A DNA stretch of 31,085 nucleotides from positions 35,664-66,748 of the forward strand of contig DOYU01000016.1 in assembly GCA_003518365.1 (NCBI GenBank), read 5' to 3'. A model generated the notes under the pieces. The model saw only the letters and a list, made by a program, of their open reading frames with translations. It ran no database searches and had not been told where the DNA came from. Made by a program: the position numbers and the translations under genes. This document shows, in pieces, positions 8,383 to 15,887 of this stretch (positions are counted from its first letter, which is position 1; each line of letters begins with the position of its first letter). The DNA is from Candidatus Magasanikiibacteriota bacterium. GTDB lineage: Bacteria; Patescibacteriota; Patescibacteriia; Magasanikbacterales; UBA922.

Positions 8383-8943
8383 TTATTGTTTATTATATTG
8401 ATCTTTCAGAGAAACAATTTTATCTGCTTTAATTTTTGCTTCTTGTTCAAGATAAAATCTGTTTATTCCTGGCAGCATCTTGAGCCACTCAAATAAAAGC
8501 TTAAATATTTTTTTTATTTTAATATGTGTTGCTTGTAAGAGTTCACGAATCTGGAGTGCTGTCTGTTCTCCCTTTATTTTAAATTCTTGCCTCTCTATTG
8601 TACCTAGCTCTTTATATGCATCAGCAAGTCCTTCTTCCATGATTTTTTCTACTTTTACTGTTATTTCATCACGAACTTGTGGAATAGTCGTTGGCTTTTG
8701 TCTTTTGGGTCTACGCAGTTTTGAGCGGAGACCATCGATAGCTTCATCCAGAAATCCCTCGTCTTGATGAACACTCATGTCTGTTTTTTCTTGTGGCTCA
8801 CGAATTTCTTGTTTGGGGATGTGCTGTTCTTGAGAAGGCATGCGCTCTTGTTTTGGTTGTTCTGCTGGAGGTCTGATATCAAAAGAAGACGCCGGGGATA
8901 TTTGTGGCGCTGTTTCTTTTTTCCGAATCGGAGTATCTGCCAT
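8383..8943 (-). CDS. Conserved hypothetical protein, partner gene of the TraG-like ATPase
   Basis: 186 residues from MADTPIRKKE; the start is chosen because the promoter-like TGCTATACT lies just upstream and the extra frame beyond it is unlike protein. The first 75 residues are Pro/Gln/Glu-rich and probably disordered. Residues 75-186 are highly charged and helical (DEAIDGLRSKLRRPKRQKPTT onward), with alternating basic and acidic stretches and an amphipathic segment LLFEWLKMLPGINRFYLEQ. It could be a cytoplasmic adaptor. It sits immediately upstream of the ATPase, so the two probably work together; that is inference from position only. Confidence 0.6.
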   Translation of the reverse strand: MADTPIRKKETAPQISPASSFDIRPPAEQPKQERMPSQEQHIPKQEIREPQEKTDMSVHQDEGFLDEAIDGLRSKLRRPKRQKPTTIPQVRDEITVKVEKIMEEGLADAYKELGTIERQEFKIKGEQTALQIRELLQATHIKIKKIFKLLFEWLKMLPGINRFYLEQEAKIKADKIVSLKDQYNKQ

Positions 8944-8965
8944 AGAAAAAATACAATGCACGCAT

Positions 8966-8974
8966 AGTATAGCA
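8966..8974 (-). promoter_or_regulatory. Extended -10 element for the 8943-5724 operon
   Basis: On the minus strand TGCTATACT gives an extended -10 (hexamer 8966-8971). No good -35 is seen. The start codon is about 23 bases downstream. Confidence 0.4.
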
Positions 8975-9025
8975 CAGTTGGCATGGATCACGGAACATGG
9001 AGCATGAAACAATGGTGGACAATCT

Positions 9026-9068
9026 ATAAACAAAAACAGCGTAGAATTTCTATGCTGTTTTTGTTTAT
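9026..9068. terminator. 15-bp perfect hairpin, terminator-like, between divergent transcription units
   Basis: ATAAACAAAAACAGC (9026-9040) is exactly complementary to GCTGTTTTTGTTTAT (9054-9068), with a 13-base loop. It ends one base before the -35 of the downstream orphan gene and could insulate the two divergent units. Confidence 0.55.
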
Positions 9069-9069
9069 G

Positions 9070-9098
9070 TTGACATACCACGATGTGGGTGGTAGGAT
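9070..9098 (+). promoter_or_regulatory. Promoter of the 9152 orphan gene
   Basis: Perfect -35 TTGACA (9070-9075), 17-base spacer and -10 TAGGAT (9093-9098). The predicted transcript start is near 9105, which rules out the upstream in-frame ATG at 9083 and supports the start at 9152. Confidence 0.65.
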
Positions 9099-9151
9099 CG
9101 GCAATCCTGTGTGTTGCAGGACATCACCGTTCTTTCACAGCGAGGTCTTTC

Positions 9152-9760
9152 ATGTTGGTCAGCTTTCATATCAAGATCCTAGGTGAGTCGGTGTGCTCTG
9201 AACACTATATCAACGCGATCTTGGTGTTCATTGGTTTCTTACGAGATAGGCATTTTATTGTTCAGTCAAGTTCGCTGTCTGCGATTCCGACTAAACCTGG
9301 ATGCCATACCTACTATGCTATTGTCTTTGAGCTCGTAGCCATTGGTAGGTGCGGGTGCGAAGATGGACTGAGCATTGTTCATGATGCGATGAAAGTGATG
9401 CCTGAGCAGCCAGGGGGTGTCTATCATCGCATGTATGAAATCACGTGGTCCTTTGATGTGAGTCAAGGACTCCACGGCTGGACCATCGAGCGACAAAATA
9501 TTGCACTTGCTGCGTTGTTTCATCACTTTGATCATGACACGCAAAAAGATATCCGGACGAAGCTCGGAGGCGAAGTCTCTGAAGGGTGGATTCACAAGCA
9601 CCGTACTGCTGTGTTCACAGGTACCTATCCAGGGAAACTTCGCAATGGCGTGATCATCCGTATTCTAAATGCATTGTTGACACTCCAGCCCCCAGTGCCG
9701 CCGCACTTGATCGACAAGTTTCGAATCATGGTCGAGGGAGATGGGGATTCAGAGGGCTAA
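9152..9760 (+). CDS. Orphan protein of unknown function
   Basis: 202 residues starting MLVSFHIKILGESVCSEHYI; the start is placed at 9152 because GAGG (9142-9145) lies 6 bases upstream and the consensus promoter overlaps the earlier ATG. I do not recognise a family. Visible features are a mixed alpha/beta N-terminal half with four Cys and several His, a central HHFDHDTQKDIR segment, and a C-terminus with EGWIHKHRTAVFTGTYPGKLR. There is no signal peptide and no clear membrane helix. G+C is higher than in the flanking genes. With its own consensus promoter and its own terminator it behaves as an independent transcription unit, like the 18040 gene. Confidence 0.6.
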   Translation: MLVSFHIKILGESVCSEHYINAILVFIGFLRDRHFIVQSSSLSAIPTKPGCHTYYAIVFELVAIGRCGCEDGLSIVHDAMKVMPEQPGGVYHRMYEITWSFDVSQGLHGWTIERQNIALAALFHHFDHDTQKDIRTKLGGEVSEGWIHKHRTAVFTGTYPGKLRNGVIIRILNALLTLQPPVPPHLIDKFRIMVEGDGDSEG

Positions 9761-9776
9761 CACGCAAGCGGGGAAG

Positions 9777-9822
9777 GTCGTCGCTCTTCTGACATGGAGA
9801 GCGACGACTGACGATTTTTTTT
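9777..9822 (+). terminator. Intrinsic terminator of the 9152 gene
   Basis: GTCGTCGCTCT (9777-9787) pairs perfectly with AGAGCGACGAC (9798-9808), and eight T follow at 9815-9822. A second small hairpin with a T-run (9835-9855) may back it up. Confidence 0.9.
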
Positions 9823-9853
9823 GAACTTTTTTTTACAGCGAGAGCTGTTTTTT

Positions 9854-10138
9854 TTATTTTTTATATTCAAAATAACGTAAAAGGAATATATAGGAGATTG
9901 GAAAAAGAAATAGTCCAATCCAAAAACCAATAGCGCCCGTAGCTTCGTAGCCGATAAGTCCGTGAAATACTGCGCAACTTTGGAATCCTGTCGCAGTAGG
10001 ACATGTGGGGACAAAGCTGATAGACATGAGTCCCATAATAAATCCAATCACACCGCCCGTAGGAATAGAGAGGGGAATGGTCGTACTCAAAAAAATAATT
10101 TTCTTGTTTTTTGAAAGTGCACGATACCATGTTTTCAT
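9854..10138 (-). CDS. Small two-helix membrane protein
   Basis: 94 residues. A basic N-terminus (MKTWYRALSKNKK) is followed by a hydrophobic segment at about 14-42 (IIFLSTTIPLSIP then GGVIGFIMGLMSISFV), a short loop with two Cys (TCPTATGFQSC) that could form a disulfide outside the membrane, and a second hydrophobic segment at about 68-88 ending in a positively charged tail (FEYKK). The family is not recognised. It begins 9 bases after the DUF5661 gene and so is probably translated from the same cysS mRNA. Confidence 0.6.
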   Translation of the reverse strand: MKTWYRALSKNKKIIFLSTTIPLSIPTGGVIGFIMGLMSISFVPTCPTATGFQSCAVFHGLIGYEATGAIGFWIGLFLFPISYIFLLRYFEYKK

Positions 10139-10147
10139 ATGTTGTGA

Positions 10148-10417
10148 TTATTCAGTGGATGCTTTTGCTTCACGTTCCATTTTTGCAAGACGGATGTAGT
10201 AGTCGAAAAATTCTTTCAAATGTGCCCAGGCAATTTTGCCTGTGATGATCGGATCGTCGTTTGTCACGTTTGTTTCAGGATCGTTCTTCCCATGTTCTGC
10301 CTCTACATTCATGCCATTGGTAAATTGTTCAAGATCAAATGTGACCGTGTCCCAGTTGATACCAATTTGTGCAGCTACATCACGTGCGTCTTCTGTTGTG
10401 TAGTGTTTTTTTGTCAT
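10148..10417 (-). CDS. DUF5661 family protein
   Basis: 89 residues from MTKKHYTTEDARDVAAQIGI. The pattern GINW-x(5)-FDLEQFTNGMNVEAEHG, then NVTNDDPIITGKIAWAHLKE, then DYYIRLAKME matches my memory of the DUF5661 family, small proteins with conserved GM(N/D)VE-EHG and TGKIA-AHL motifs. The biochemical role is unknown; the conserved His, Glu and Asp residues could bind metal, but that is a guess. It lies 44 bases downstream of cysS and directly upstream of a small membrane protein on the same strand. Confidence 0.75.
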   Translation of the reverse strand: MTKKHYTTEDARDVAAQIGINWDTVTFDLEQFTNGMNVEAEHGKNDPETNVTNDDPIITGKIAWAHLKEFFDYYIRLAKMEREAKASTE

Positions 10418-10461
10418 ATATATGTGTCTGTCAGAACATGATGAAATCCTTTGTTTTGATA

Positions 10462-11823
10462 TCACTTTTGAATTTCTTGTCCCTCATCTGTATCTTTGAC
10501 AGTAAACCCAAGCGTTGCAATTTCATCTCTCAAACGATCACTTTCACTCCAATTTTTCTTTGTTCGTGCAACTTTTCTTTCATCTAAAAGCGCCTGTACT
10601 TCCTCTGGAATTTCAATAGTTTCTTTTTTTACTTCGTGAAGTTTTAGCCCAAGAATTTTATCAAATTCTATTGCCATGTCTCGATCGATGCGATTGTTTT
10701 TTAATTCTGTCCAAAACACTGCCAATGCTTCGGGAGTATTCAGATCATCCTTGATTGCTTTCAAAAATTCTTCTCGAACATGTGGGTCGCCAGGTGCGTG
10801 GTCTGGAATATTTGCAACGAGACGTTTCAATCGTTCGAGTCCTGCTATCGCGCCGTCCAGTGCTTCCCAGCTAAACGTGAGTTGTTTTCGATAGTGTGTT
10901 TGCAAAAGAAAATACCGATAAGCGAGTGGATCGATGTGTTTGTCGAGAAGCGACTGCATGCGGAGGAAGTTTCCTTCACTTTTTGCCATTTTTTCTGATC
11001 CTGTGAGCAAAAATTCTCCATGCATCCAGAATTTCACCCACGGCTTCACGCCATTTGCAGATTCTGCCTGTGCAATTTCATTTGTATGATGGACTGGAAT
11101 ATGGTCGATACCACCGCAGTGGATGTCAAATTGATTGCCGAGATATTTTGTTGCCATGGCACTACATTCTATATGCCAGCCGGGAAATCCTTTCTTGCCG
11201 AAAGCTTCCCATTCCATCTGCCTTTTTTCTCCTGGCTTGTTGAATTTCCACAATGCAAAATCATGTGGATTCTTTTTTTCTCCCATGTCGACACGCGTAC
11301 CTGCTTCAAGATCTTGATTTTTTAGATTTGCGAGTTTGCCGTAATCATCGATCGTTGTTGTATCAAAATAAATACCGTCACTTGTTTCATACGTGTGTCC
11401 TTTGTCGATGAGTGTTTGCACTTGTGCTATTTGTTCTGGAATATGATCTGTGGCTTTGCACCAAATCGTTGGTTCGAGGATATTCAGTGCTTTCATATCC
11501 TCTTTGAACATTTTTGTATAATAATCTGAGATTTCCCACGCAGTTTTTCCTTCGCGCGCTGCGCCCTTTTCCATTTTATCTTCCCCTTGATCTCCATCAT
11601 CGGTGAGATGTCCGACGTCGGTGATATTCATCACGTGCGTGACATCATAGCCATGATATTTCAGTGTTCTGCGAAGAATATCTTCAAAAACATAAGTTCG
11701 AAGATTTCCAATATGTGCATAATTGTATACGGTCGGACCACAGGTATAGAGACCAACGTTGTGGTCGTGAAGAGGGGAGAAGGGTTCTTTTTGTTTTGTA
11801 CGTGTGTTGTAGAGGTGGAGCAT
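10462..11823 (-). CDS. cysS: Cysteinyl-tRNA synthetase
   Basis: Class I synthetase of 453 residues that charges tRNA-Cys. The start MLHLYNTRTKQKEPF gives the normal N-terminus; the open frame runs 96 codons further upstream but through repeat DNA. Signature motifs: YTCGPTVYNYAHIGN with Cys28 and the HIGH-equivalent HIGN (37-40), zinc ligands Cys28, Cys220 (WHIECS), His245 and Glu249 (HHTNE), and KMAKS (278-282). The C-terminal helical anticodon-binding region is present. A TATACT (11848-11853, minus strand) about 25 bases upstream is a likely -10. It appears to head an operon with the DUF5661 gene and a membrane-protein gene. The stop is TGA. Confidence 0.95.
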   Translation of the reverse strand: MLHLYNTRTKQKEPFSPLHDHNVGLYTCGPTVYNYAHIGNLRTYVFEDILRRTLKYHGYDVTHVMNITDVGHLTDDGDQGEDKMEKGAAREGKTAWEISDYYTKMFKEDMKALNILEPTIWCKATDHIPEQIAQVQTLIDKGHTYETSDGIYFDTTTIDDYGKLANLKNQDLEAGTRVDMGEKKNPHDFALWKFNKPGEKRQMEWEAFGKKGFPGWHIECSAMATKYLGNQFDIHCGGIDHIPVHHTNEIAQAESANGVKPWVKFWMHGEFLLTGSEKMAKSEGNFLRMQSLLDKHIDPLAYRYFLLQTHYRKQLTFSWEALDGAIAGLERLKRLVANIPDHAPGDPHVREEFLKAIKDDLNTPEALAVFWTELKNNRIDRDMAIEFDKILGLKLHEVKKETIEIPEEVQALLDERKVARTKKNWSESDRLRDEIATLGFTVKDTDEGQEIQK

Positions 11824-11902
11824 AATATCGTTCTGATTAGTAAGTACAGTATAGAGGGCGGAGGGGGGTTCTGTAAAGGAAGATACATTGTTGCATTGCT
11901 TC

Positions 11903-11957
11903 ATTGTTACATTGTTATTATACTGCAATCTTCGCAATAAACCGACAATGTAACAAT
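11903..11957. repeat. 13-bp perfect inverted repeat in the cysS-pilM intergenic region
   Basis: ATTGTTACATTGT (11903-11915) and ACAATGTAACAAT (11945-11957) are exact complements. More ACAATGT words follow at about 11980-11995. The region separates divergent cysS and pilM. Confidence 0.6.
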
Positions 11958-12024
11958 AAGTGAGCGAAGCGAACGATAACAATGTGACAATGTATTGAAA
12001 AGAGTACACACGTTTTCTACATTG

Positions 12025-12033
12025 TGCTATACT
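12025..12033 (+). promoter_or_regulatory. Extended -10 upstream of pilM
   Basis: TGCTATACT matches the extended -10 seen at several other genes here. The pilM ATG lies 26 bases downstream of the hexamer. The -35 is weak. Confidence 0.45.
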
Positions 12034-12059
12034 TAGCACAACAAATTTTTTAAAGATGT

Positions 12060-13208
12060 ATGAGCCTGTTTTCAAAAGACAATGGATTCCTCGGTGTGGA
12101 TATTGGTGCATACGGCATCAAGCTTGTGCAGCTCAATAAAACAAAAGGACGTCCACAGCTCTGGACATATGGTATTGCTGATGGCCCTATCGATATCCAT
12201 CTGCCTGAGGTATATGACAAATCCCCAAGGGATTTGCTCGATGAAGGAAAGATGATTGGCAAGGAAAATAACCAAAAAAAGGAAAAAAATACCATGCAGG
12301 AACTTTTTGGTGAGAGTGATCCACGCGTGGAACGATATGCAGAGATGCTTCGTTCTCTCATGAAAAAAGCACGGGTAACGTCTCGTCTTGCTACTGCAAG
12401 TCTTCCTGTGTCACATATTTTTCATACGATTGTCACCATCCCTGTGGTAAAACAGGAAAAAGATATTGATATCTATGTAAGAACTGAGTTGAAAAAGGTG
12501 CTTTCTCGGCCTGTCGAAGAAATGCAAATCGTCCATCAAAAGATTCCCTCAAAGGTTGATGATAAATACATGCGTGTATTAGTCACAGCTGCTCCAAAGA
12601 CATTGGTTTCTTTTTATTCGGCTATCTTTGAAAAAGCTGGATTACAATTAAAAGAGTTAGAAACAGAAGCGTTTGCTATTGAACGATCACTCGTTGGCAA
12701 AGATACTGCTACGATGATGGTCGTAGACATCGGCGCTGAGCGAACAAACTTTTTTATTATTGATGATGGATTGCCCATGACACACCGAAGTATCCAGCTG
12801 GGTGGTGATAATATCAATGCACTTTTGTCAGACAAGCTAGGGCTTCCCTCTGATTTGGTCAATGATGTAAAAGCTGATCTTCTTGATATTCATTGGGATG
12901 ATGATCTCGTCAATGCCTTTGATGTTGTGCTTAACCCTATTATTAAAGAAGTGCAATATAGTTTTGATCTTTTTTTGAATCAATCCGGAAATAAAGAGAA
13001 GAAACCTGAAAAAATTGTACTGACCGGTGGATCATCTGTATTTCCTCCCTTGAAGTCAATGCTTGAGCGTGTATTTGATATACGTGTTTTTGTGGGAGAT
13101 CCTTGGGCAAGAATTGTCTATCAGCAAGAGTTGAAGTCACTGTTGTCAGAACTGGGGCCACGAATGTCCGTAAGTATTGGACTCGCTCTTCGAAATATTG
13201 TAGAATAG
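12060..13208 (+). CDS. pilM: Type IV pilus assembly protein PilM
   Basis: 382 residues of the actin/FtsA-like ATPase fold. The phosphate-1 motif GVDIGAYGIKLVQL is at 12-25, the second nucleotide-binding segment VVDIGAERTNFFIIDDG is near 220, and the adenosine-binding GG motif VLTGGSSVFPPLKSML is near 320. PilM is the cytoplasmic ring component that binds the N-terminal tail of PilN and connects the pilus motor with the inner-membrane platform. A lysine-rich insertion (residues about 60-90) is longer than in proteobacterial PilM. It stands first in a pilus-related cluster with a receiver protein, a pilin and the prepilin peptidase; pilN, pilO, pilB and pilC are not in this window. Confidence 0.9.
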   Translation: MSLFSKDNGFLGVDIGAYGIKLVQLNKTKGRPQLWTYGIADGPIDIHLPEVYDKSPRDLLDEGKMIGKENNQKKEKNTMQELFGESDPRVERYAEMLRSLMKKARVTSRLATASLPVSHIFHTIVTIPVVKQEKDIDIYVRTELKKVLSRPVEEMQIVHQKIPSKVDDKYMRVLVTAAPKTLVSFYSAIFEKAGLQLKELETEAFAIERSLVGKDTATMMVVDIGAERTNFFIIDDGLPMTHRSIQLGGDNINALLSDKLGLPSDLVNDVKADLLDIHWDDDLVNAFDVVLNPIIKEVQYSFDLFLNQSGNKEKKPEKIVLTGGSSVFPPLKSMLERVFDIRVFVGDPWARIVYQQELKSLLSELGPRMSVSIGLALRNIVE

Positions 13209-13246
13209 TTCTGTCCACAGACTCGCTCTGTTTTCAGAAGATAATT

Positions 13247-13255
13247 TGATATACT
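13247..13255 (+). promoter_or_regulatory. Extended -10 of the response regulator gene
   Basis: TGATATACT; the predicted transcript start is near 13262, about 18 bases before the ATG at 13280. Confidence 0.45.
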
Positions 13256-13279
13256 TGATTCGTAATAACATTACTTCGT

Positions 13280-13663
13280 ATGGCAGATACACCACTCGCT
13301 CACATTCTTCTCGTAGAAGATGATACCTTCTTGGGAAATATCTATAAAACCAAATTTGAAATGGAGGGGTTCAAGGTATCTGTCGCAGAGGATGGGGAAG
13401 CTGGGTTTGATGCTGCAGGAAAAGTAAAACCTGATTTGATCCTTTTGGATATTTTATTGCCAAAAATGGATGGTTTTGCAGTGTTAAAGAAATTGAAAGA
13501 AACAGATGCTATAAAGGATATTCCTGTTATTTTATTGACAAACCTCGGGCAAAAAGATGATGTCGAAAAGGGACTTGAATCTGGCGCAGTGGATTATTTG
13601 ATCAAAGCACATTTCAAGCCATCAGAAACCGTTGCAAAAGTAAAAAAAGTACTTGGTTTATAA
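13280..13663 (+). CDS. Single-domain CheY-like response regulator
   Basis: 127 residues consisting only of a receiver domain. The acidic pocket is Glu13/Asp14/Asp15 (LLVEDD), the phosphoacceptor is Asp57 (LILLDILLPKMDG), the switch Thr is Thr87 (ILLTNLG) and the conserved Lys is Lys109 (DYLIKAHF). There is no output domain, so it must signal by protein contact, as CheY- or PilG/PilH-like proteins do. Its position between pilM and a pilin gene suggests control of pilus activity. No histidine kinase is visible in the window. A short hairpin spans its stop codon. Confidence 0.92.
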   Translation: MADTPLAHILLVEDDTFLGNIYKTKFEMEGFKVSVAEDGEAGFDAAGKVKPDLILLDILLPKMDGFAVLKKLKETDAIKDIPVILLTNLGQKDDVEKGLESGAVDYLIKAHFKPSETVAKVKKVLGL

Positions 13664-13681
13664 TACCAAGTACCTTCAGTT

Positions 13682-13762
13682 GTAGAGCATGTACGATGCT
13701 ACATATTTGTGTATCATCGTAGGTGACTCTACCATTACATATTGTATGTAAGGTGCGGCACC
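13682..13762 (+). other. Chain of three hairpins in the pilin leader
   Basis: Hairpin 1 (13682-13732) has an outer stem GTAGAG/CTCTAC and an inner stem TACGATG/CATCGTA. Hairpin 2 (13735-13751) is TTACATA/TATGTAA. Hairpin 3 (13752-13762) is GGTGC/GCACC with a minimal loop. They precede the strong ribosome-binding site of the pilin gene and may be a stabilising or regulatory leader. No known riboswitch was recognised. Confidence 0.45.
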
Positions 13763-13807
13763 GATGAAATCTATGAGTATCTTTTTTCAGAGAGAGGGGG
13801 TGAGTAC

Positions 13808-14254
13808 ATGAACAAAAAAGGTTTTACATTGATCGAGTTGCTCGTTGTTATTGCGATCATAGGTCTTTTGTCAACGCTCGCTGTTGTTGCTCTTGGCTCT
13901 GCACGTGAAAAGGCTAATGACTCAAAACGTTTGTCTGACTTGAAGCAGGTCCAAACTGCTCTTGAGTTGTACTACACAGACCAAAACGTATATCCGACGA
14001 CAACTGCTGTCGGTATTACACTTGGTGACGCAACTCATGACTGTTTGGATAACAGTGGAGCTGGTTTTGTCGCTTCAACTGCTTGCGACGCATCACCATA
14101 CATGGGCCTAGTCCCTGCTGATCCTGTTTCTTCACAAGCATACACGTATATTGGTGCAAGTGATGGAACTACCTACACAATTTCTGCAATCTTGCAAGGA
14201 AGTGTGAGTGGTCTTGAAGGTACTGTTACCGCAACACCATCAGGTATTCGATAA
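13808..14254 (+). CDS. Type IV pilin-like protein
   Basis: 148 residues from MNKKGFTLIELLVVIAIIG; the start is fixed by the purine-rich GAGGGGGTGAG (from about 13794) and by the class III prepilin leader. Cleavage is expected between Gly5 and Phe6, with Glu10 as the conserved Glu5 of the mature pilin. The N-terminal helix continues through VVALGSAREKANDSKRLSDLKQVQTALELYYTDQNVYP, the classic pseudopilin and CPR pilin pattern. The C-terminal globular part has two Cys (about 92 and 104) able to form the usual disulfide. Its processing enzyme is encoded two genes downstream in sequence order, at 14437. Confidence 0.9.
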   Translation: MNKKGFTLIELLVVIAIIGLLSTLAVVALGSAREKANDSKRLSDLKQVQTALELYYTDQNVYPTTTAVGITLGDATHDCLDNSGAGFVASTACDASPYMGLVPADPVSSQAYTYIGASDGTTYTISAILQGSVSGLEGTVTATPSGIR

Positions 14255-14283
14255 TATTCCAGTTTGAACGCGTTCAAATTTGG

Positions 14284-14323
14284 AAAAAAAAGCATCTCGT
14301 CTGAAATACGGGGTGTTTTTTTT
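14284..14323 (+). terminator. Intrinsic terminator after the pilin gene
   Basis: A run of eight A followed by GCATCTCG pairs with CGGGGTG and eight T, with one bulged G and two wobble pairs. Confidence 0.65.
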
Positions 14324-14332
14324 CGAGTACTC

Positions 14333-14401
14333 AAGTAACAAGTAAGCAAGTAGCAAGTCGTTTTGCGAGCACGATACTTGCTACTTGCCTACCTGTTACT
14401 T
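14333..14401. repeat. 26-bp inverted repeat, copy 2 of the dispersed hairpin family
   Basis: The arms 14333-14358 and 14376-14401 are complementary at 24 of 26 positions (words AAGTAACAAGTAAGCAAG and its complement). The sequence family is the same as at 3400-3468. Confidence 0.75.
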
Positions 14402-14419
14402 ACTATGCGTATAAAAAGA

Positions 14420-14428
14420 TGATACAAT
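14420..14428 (+). promoter_or_regulatory. Extended -10 placed for a leaderless prepilin peptidase mRNA
   Basis: TGATACAAT ends at 14428 and the ATG begins at 14437, so transcription would start at or within two bases of the start codon. Confidence 0.45.
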
Positions 14429-14436
14429 GTCCCCAT

Positions 14437-15189
14437 ATGAGTATTCTATTTTTCACTATTCTTGGTGTACTTTTTGGGAGCTTTCTGAATGCCTGGATTT
14501 GGCGGACGAAAGTAGGGAAGTCAGTCATGAAAGGGAGATCTGCATGCCCAAAGTGTGGTAATGTGTTGTCGTGGAAAGAAAATATTCCCGTTGTAAGTTT
14601 CTTCTGGCTCAGGGGACGATGTTTGACATGTCAAAAACCAATTTCAATACAATATCCTTTGGTAGAACTTGCCGTAGGATTTCTTTTTGGATTTTCGGCA
14701 TGGTTTCATGGTGCTGAATATCTTTTGATCGTTCGAGATGCGAGTATATTATTTTTTTTGACATTTGTATTTGTGTATGATTTCTTCTATCAGGAAATTT
14801 GGGATAGAATGACGACGTATCCAGCATTGGTGTTGTTGATTCCTACTGCGATTTTTGGATGGCAGTCGGGTATGTCTTTGACCATCGGAGTAGTTGTTGG
14901 TGCAGGTTTTTTTCTGTTGCAATATCTTATTTCCAGAGGAACGTGGATTGGTGGGGGAGATATTCGACTTGGTATGTTTATGGGCGTTATTCTCGGCTGG
15001 CCGTTGATTTTGGTTGCTATCTTTTTTGCGTATGTGGGAGGAGCATTGTTTGTGCTTCCTTTTCTCATGCTCGGAAAGAAAAAAATGGCAAGTCGTGTCC
15101 CTTTTGGGACATATCTCACCATTGCAACTGCGGTGACTATGTTTTATGGAGCTGATATATTGTCGTGGTATATAGGTTTGATTTCGTAG
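14437..15189 (+). CDS. pilD: Prepilin peptidase (leader peptidase / N-methyltransferase type)
   Basis: 250 residues from MSILFFTILGVLFGSFLNAW; the in-frame ATG 18 bases upstream overlaps the promoter and is not preferred. The polytopic GxGD aspartic protease has its N-terminal motif FGSFLN, a zinc-binding four-Cys loop (Cys37, Cys40, Cys62, Cys65, CPKC and CLTC) and the two catalytic aspartates, Asp115 (VYDFFYQEI) and Asp175 (GGGDIRLG). It removes the short leader of prepilins at the inner membrane, and family members with the Cys loop often also N-methylate the new N-terminus. The pilin at 13808 is an obvious substrate. The HAD gene begins one base after its stop. Confidence 0.93.
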   Translation: MSILFFTILGVLFGSFLNAWIWRTKVGKSVMKGRSACPKCGNVLSWKENIPVVSFFWLRGRCLTCQKPISIQYPLVELAVGFLFGFSAWFHGAEYLLIVRDASILFFLTFVFVYDFFYQEIWDRMTTYPALVLLIPTAIFGWQSGMSLTIGVVVGAGFFLLQYLISRGTWIGGGDIRLGMFMGVILGWPLILVAIFFAYVGGALFVLPFLMLGKKKMASRVPFGTYLTIATAVTMFYGADILSWYIGLIS

Positions 15190-15190
15190 T

Positions 15191-15802
15191 ATGACAAAAC
15201 TTTTTCTTTTTGATATAGATCACGTACTCGTGCATCCTCCAAGCTATGGAGCAAATCATACGCTCGAAGAGGCTGGTCTTGATGTATCTTGGAAAGAAGA
15301 TTTTTTCCGAAATTTTTATCAAGATTGTCAGCGTGGAAAAAAAGATTTGATTGACGTCCTCACTCCATATCTTACGCAGTGTGGCTGGAAGAAAAGCACT
15401 GAAGATTTTTTGAACGCATGGTTTACGTATGAACATCATGTGGACAACGAACTATTGTCATATATTCAGACGCTTCGTGGAAAAGGATATCATTGCATGA
15501 TAAATTCTGATCAGGAGTCATATCGAAAAAAGTATATTCTGGAACAAATGAATTTTGCTCATTTGTTTGACGGATGTTATTTTTCCTGTGATATCGGATA
15601 TTTGAAGGATGATGTCACGAGATTTGAAATAGTGTTTGATGATATAGTGAAAAAGTTTGGGCCGGTCGAAAAAGAAGAGATTTTTTATGTTGATGATCAA
15701 GAAAAAAATGTTTCTATAGCGAAAGAGTTTGGGATAGATGCGATTGTGTATGAATCTACAGAGAAGACTACTGAGGAAATTAAGAAGAGAATTCAGAATT
15801 GA
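15191..15802 (+). CDS. HAD-superfamily hydrolase
   Basis: 203 residues with all HAD motifs: motif I FDIDHVLVH (DxD, nucleophile Asp8), motif II MINSDQES (Ser near residue 100), motif III Lys in YLKDD (about 138) and motif IV FYVDDQEKN (about 170). A helical cap between motifs I and II marks subfamily I, as in phosphoglycolate phosphatase or haloacid dehalogenase-like enzymes. The substrate cannot be told from sequence. In motif I His follows the second Asp where Gly is usual. It starts one base after the prepilin peptidase stop, so the two are translated from one mRNA, but a pilus role is not implied by the family. Confidence 0.85.
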   Translation: MTKLFLFDIDHVLVHPPSYGANHTLEEAGLDVSWKEDFFRNFYQDCQRGKKDLIDVLTPYLTQCGWKKSTEDFLNAWFTYEHHVDNELLSYIQTLRGKGYHCMINSDQESYRKKYILEQMNFAHLFDGCYFSCDIGYLKDDVTRFEIVFDDIVKKFGPVEKEEIFYVDDQEKNVSIAKEFGIDAIVYESTEKTTEEIKKRIQN

Positions 15803-15847
15803 GATTAAGATTGAGAATTGATAACAGGATGTCGGACTTGCGAACAA

Positions 15848-15882
15848 CCCCCTCCTAACCTCCCCCTTAAAAATGGGGAGGA
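15848..15882. repeat. C-rich/G-rich hairpin that contains the ligA ribosome-binding site
   Basis: CCTCCCC (15859-15865) is the exact complement of GGGGAGG (15875-15881), with a 9-base loop. GGGGAGGA is also the Shine-Dalgarno sequence of ligA. Similar C/G-rich sequence occurs at about 5647-5690. Confidence 0.65.
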
Positions 15883-15887
15883 ACATA

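Noticed and set aside
11824..12111. 96-codon N-terminal extension of cysS, overlapping pilM
   Set aside because: It is made of inverted-repeat sequence, crosses into pilM on the other strand, and the family N-terminus begins at MLHLYNT.
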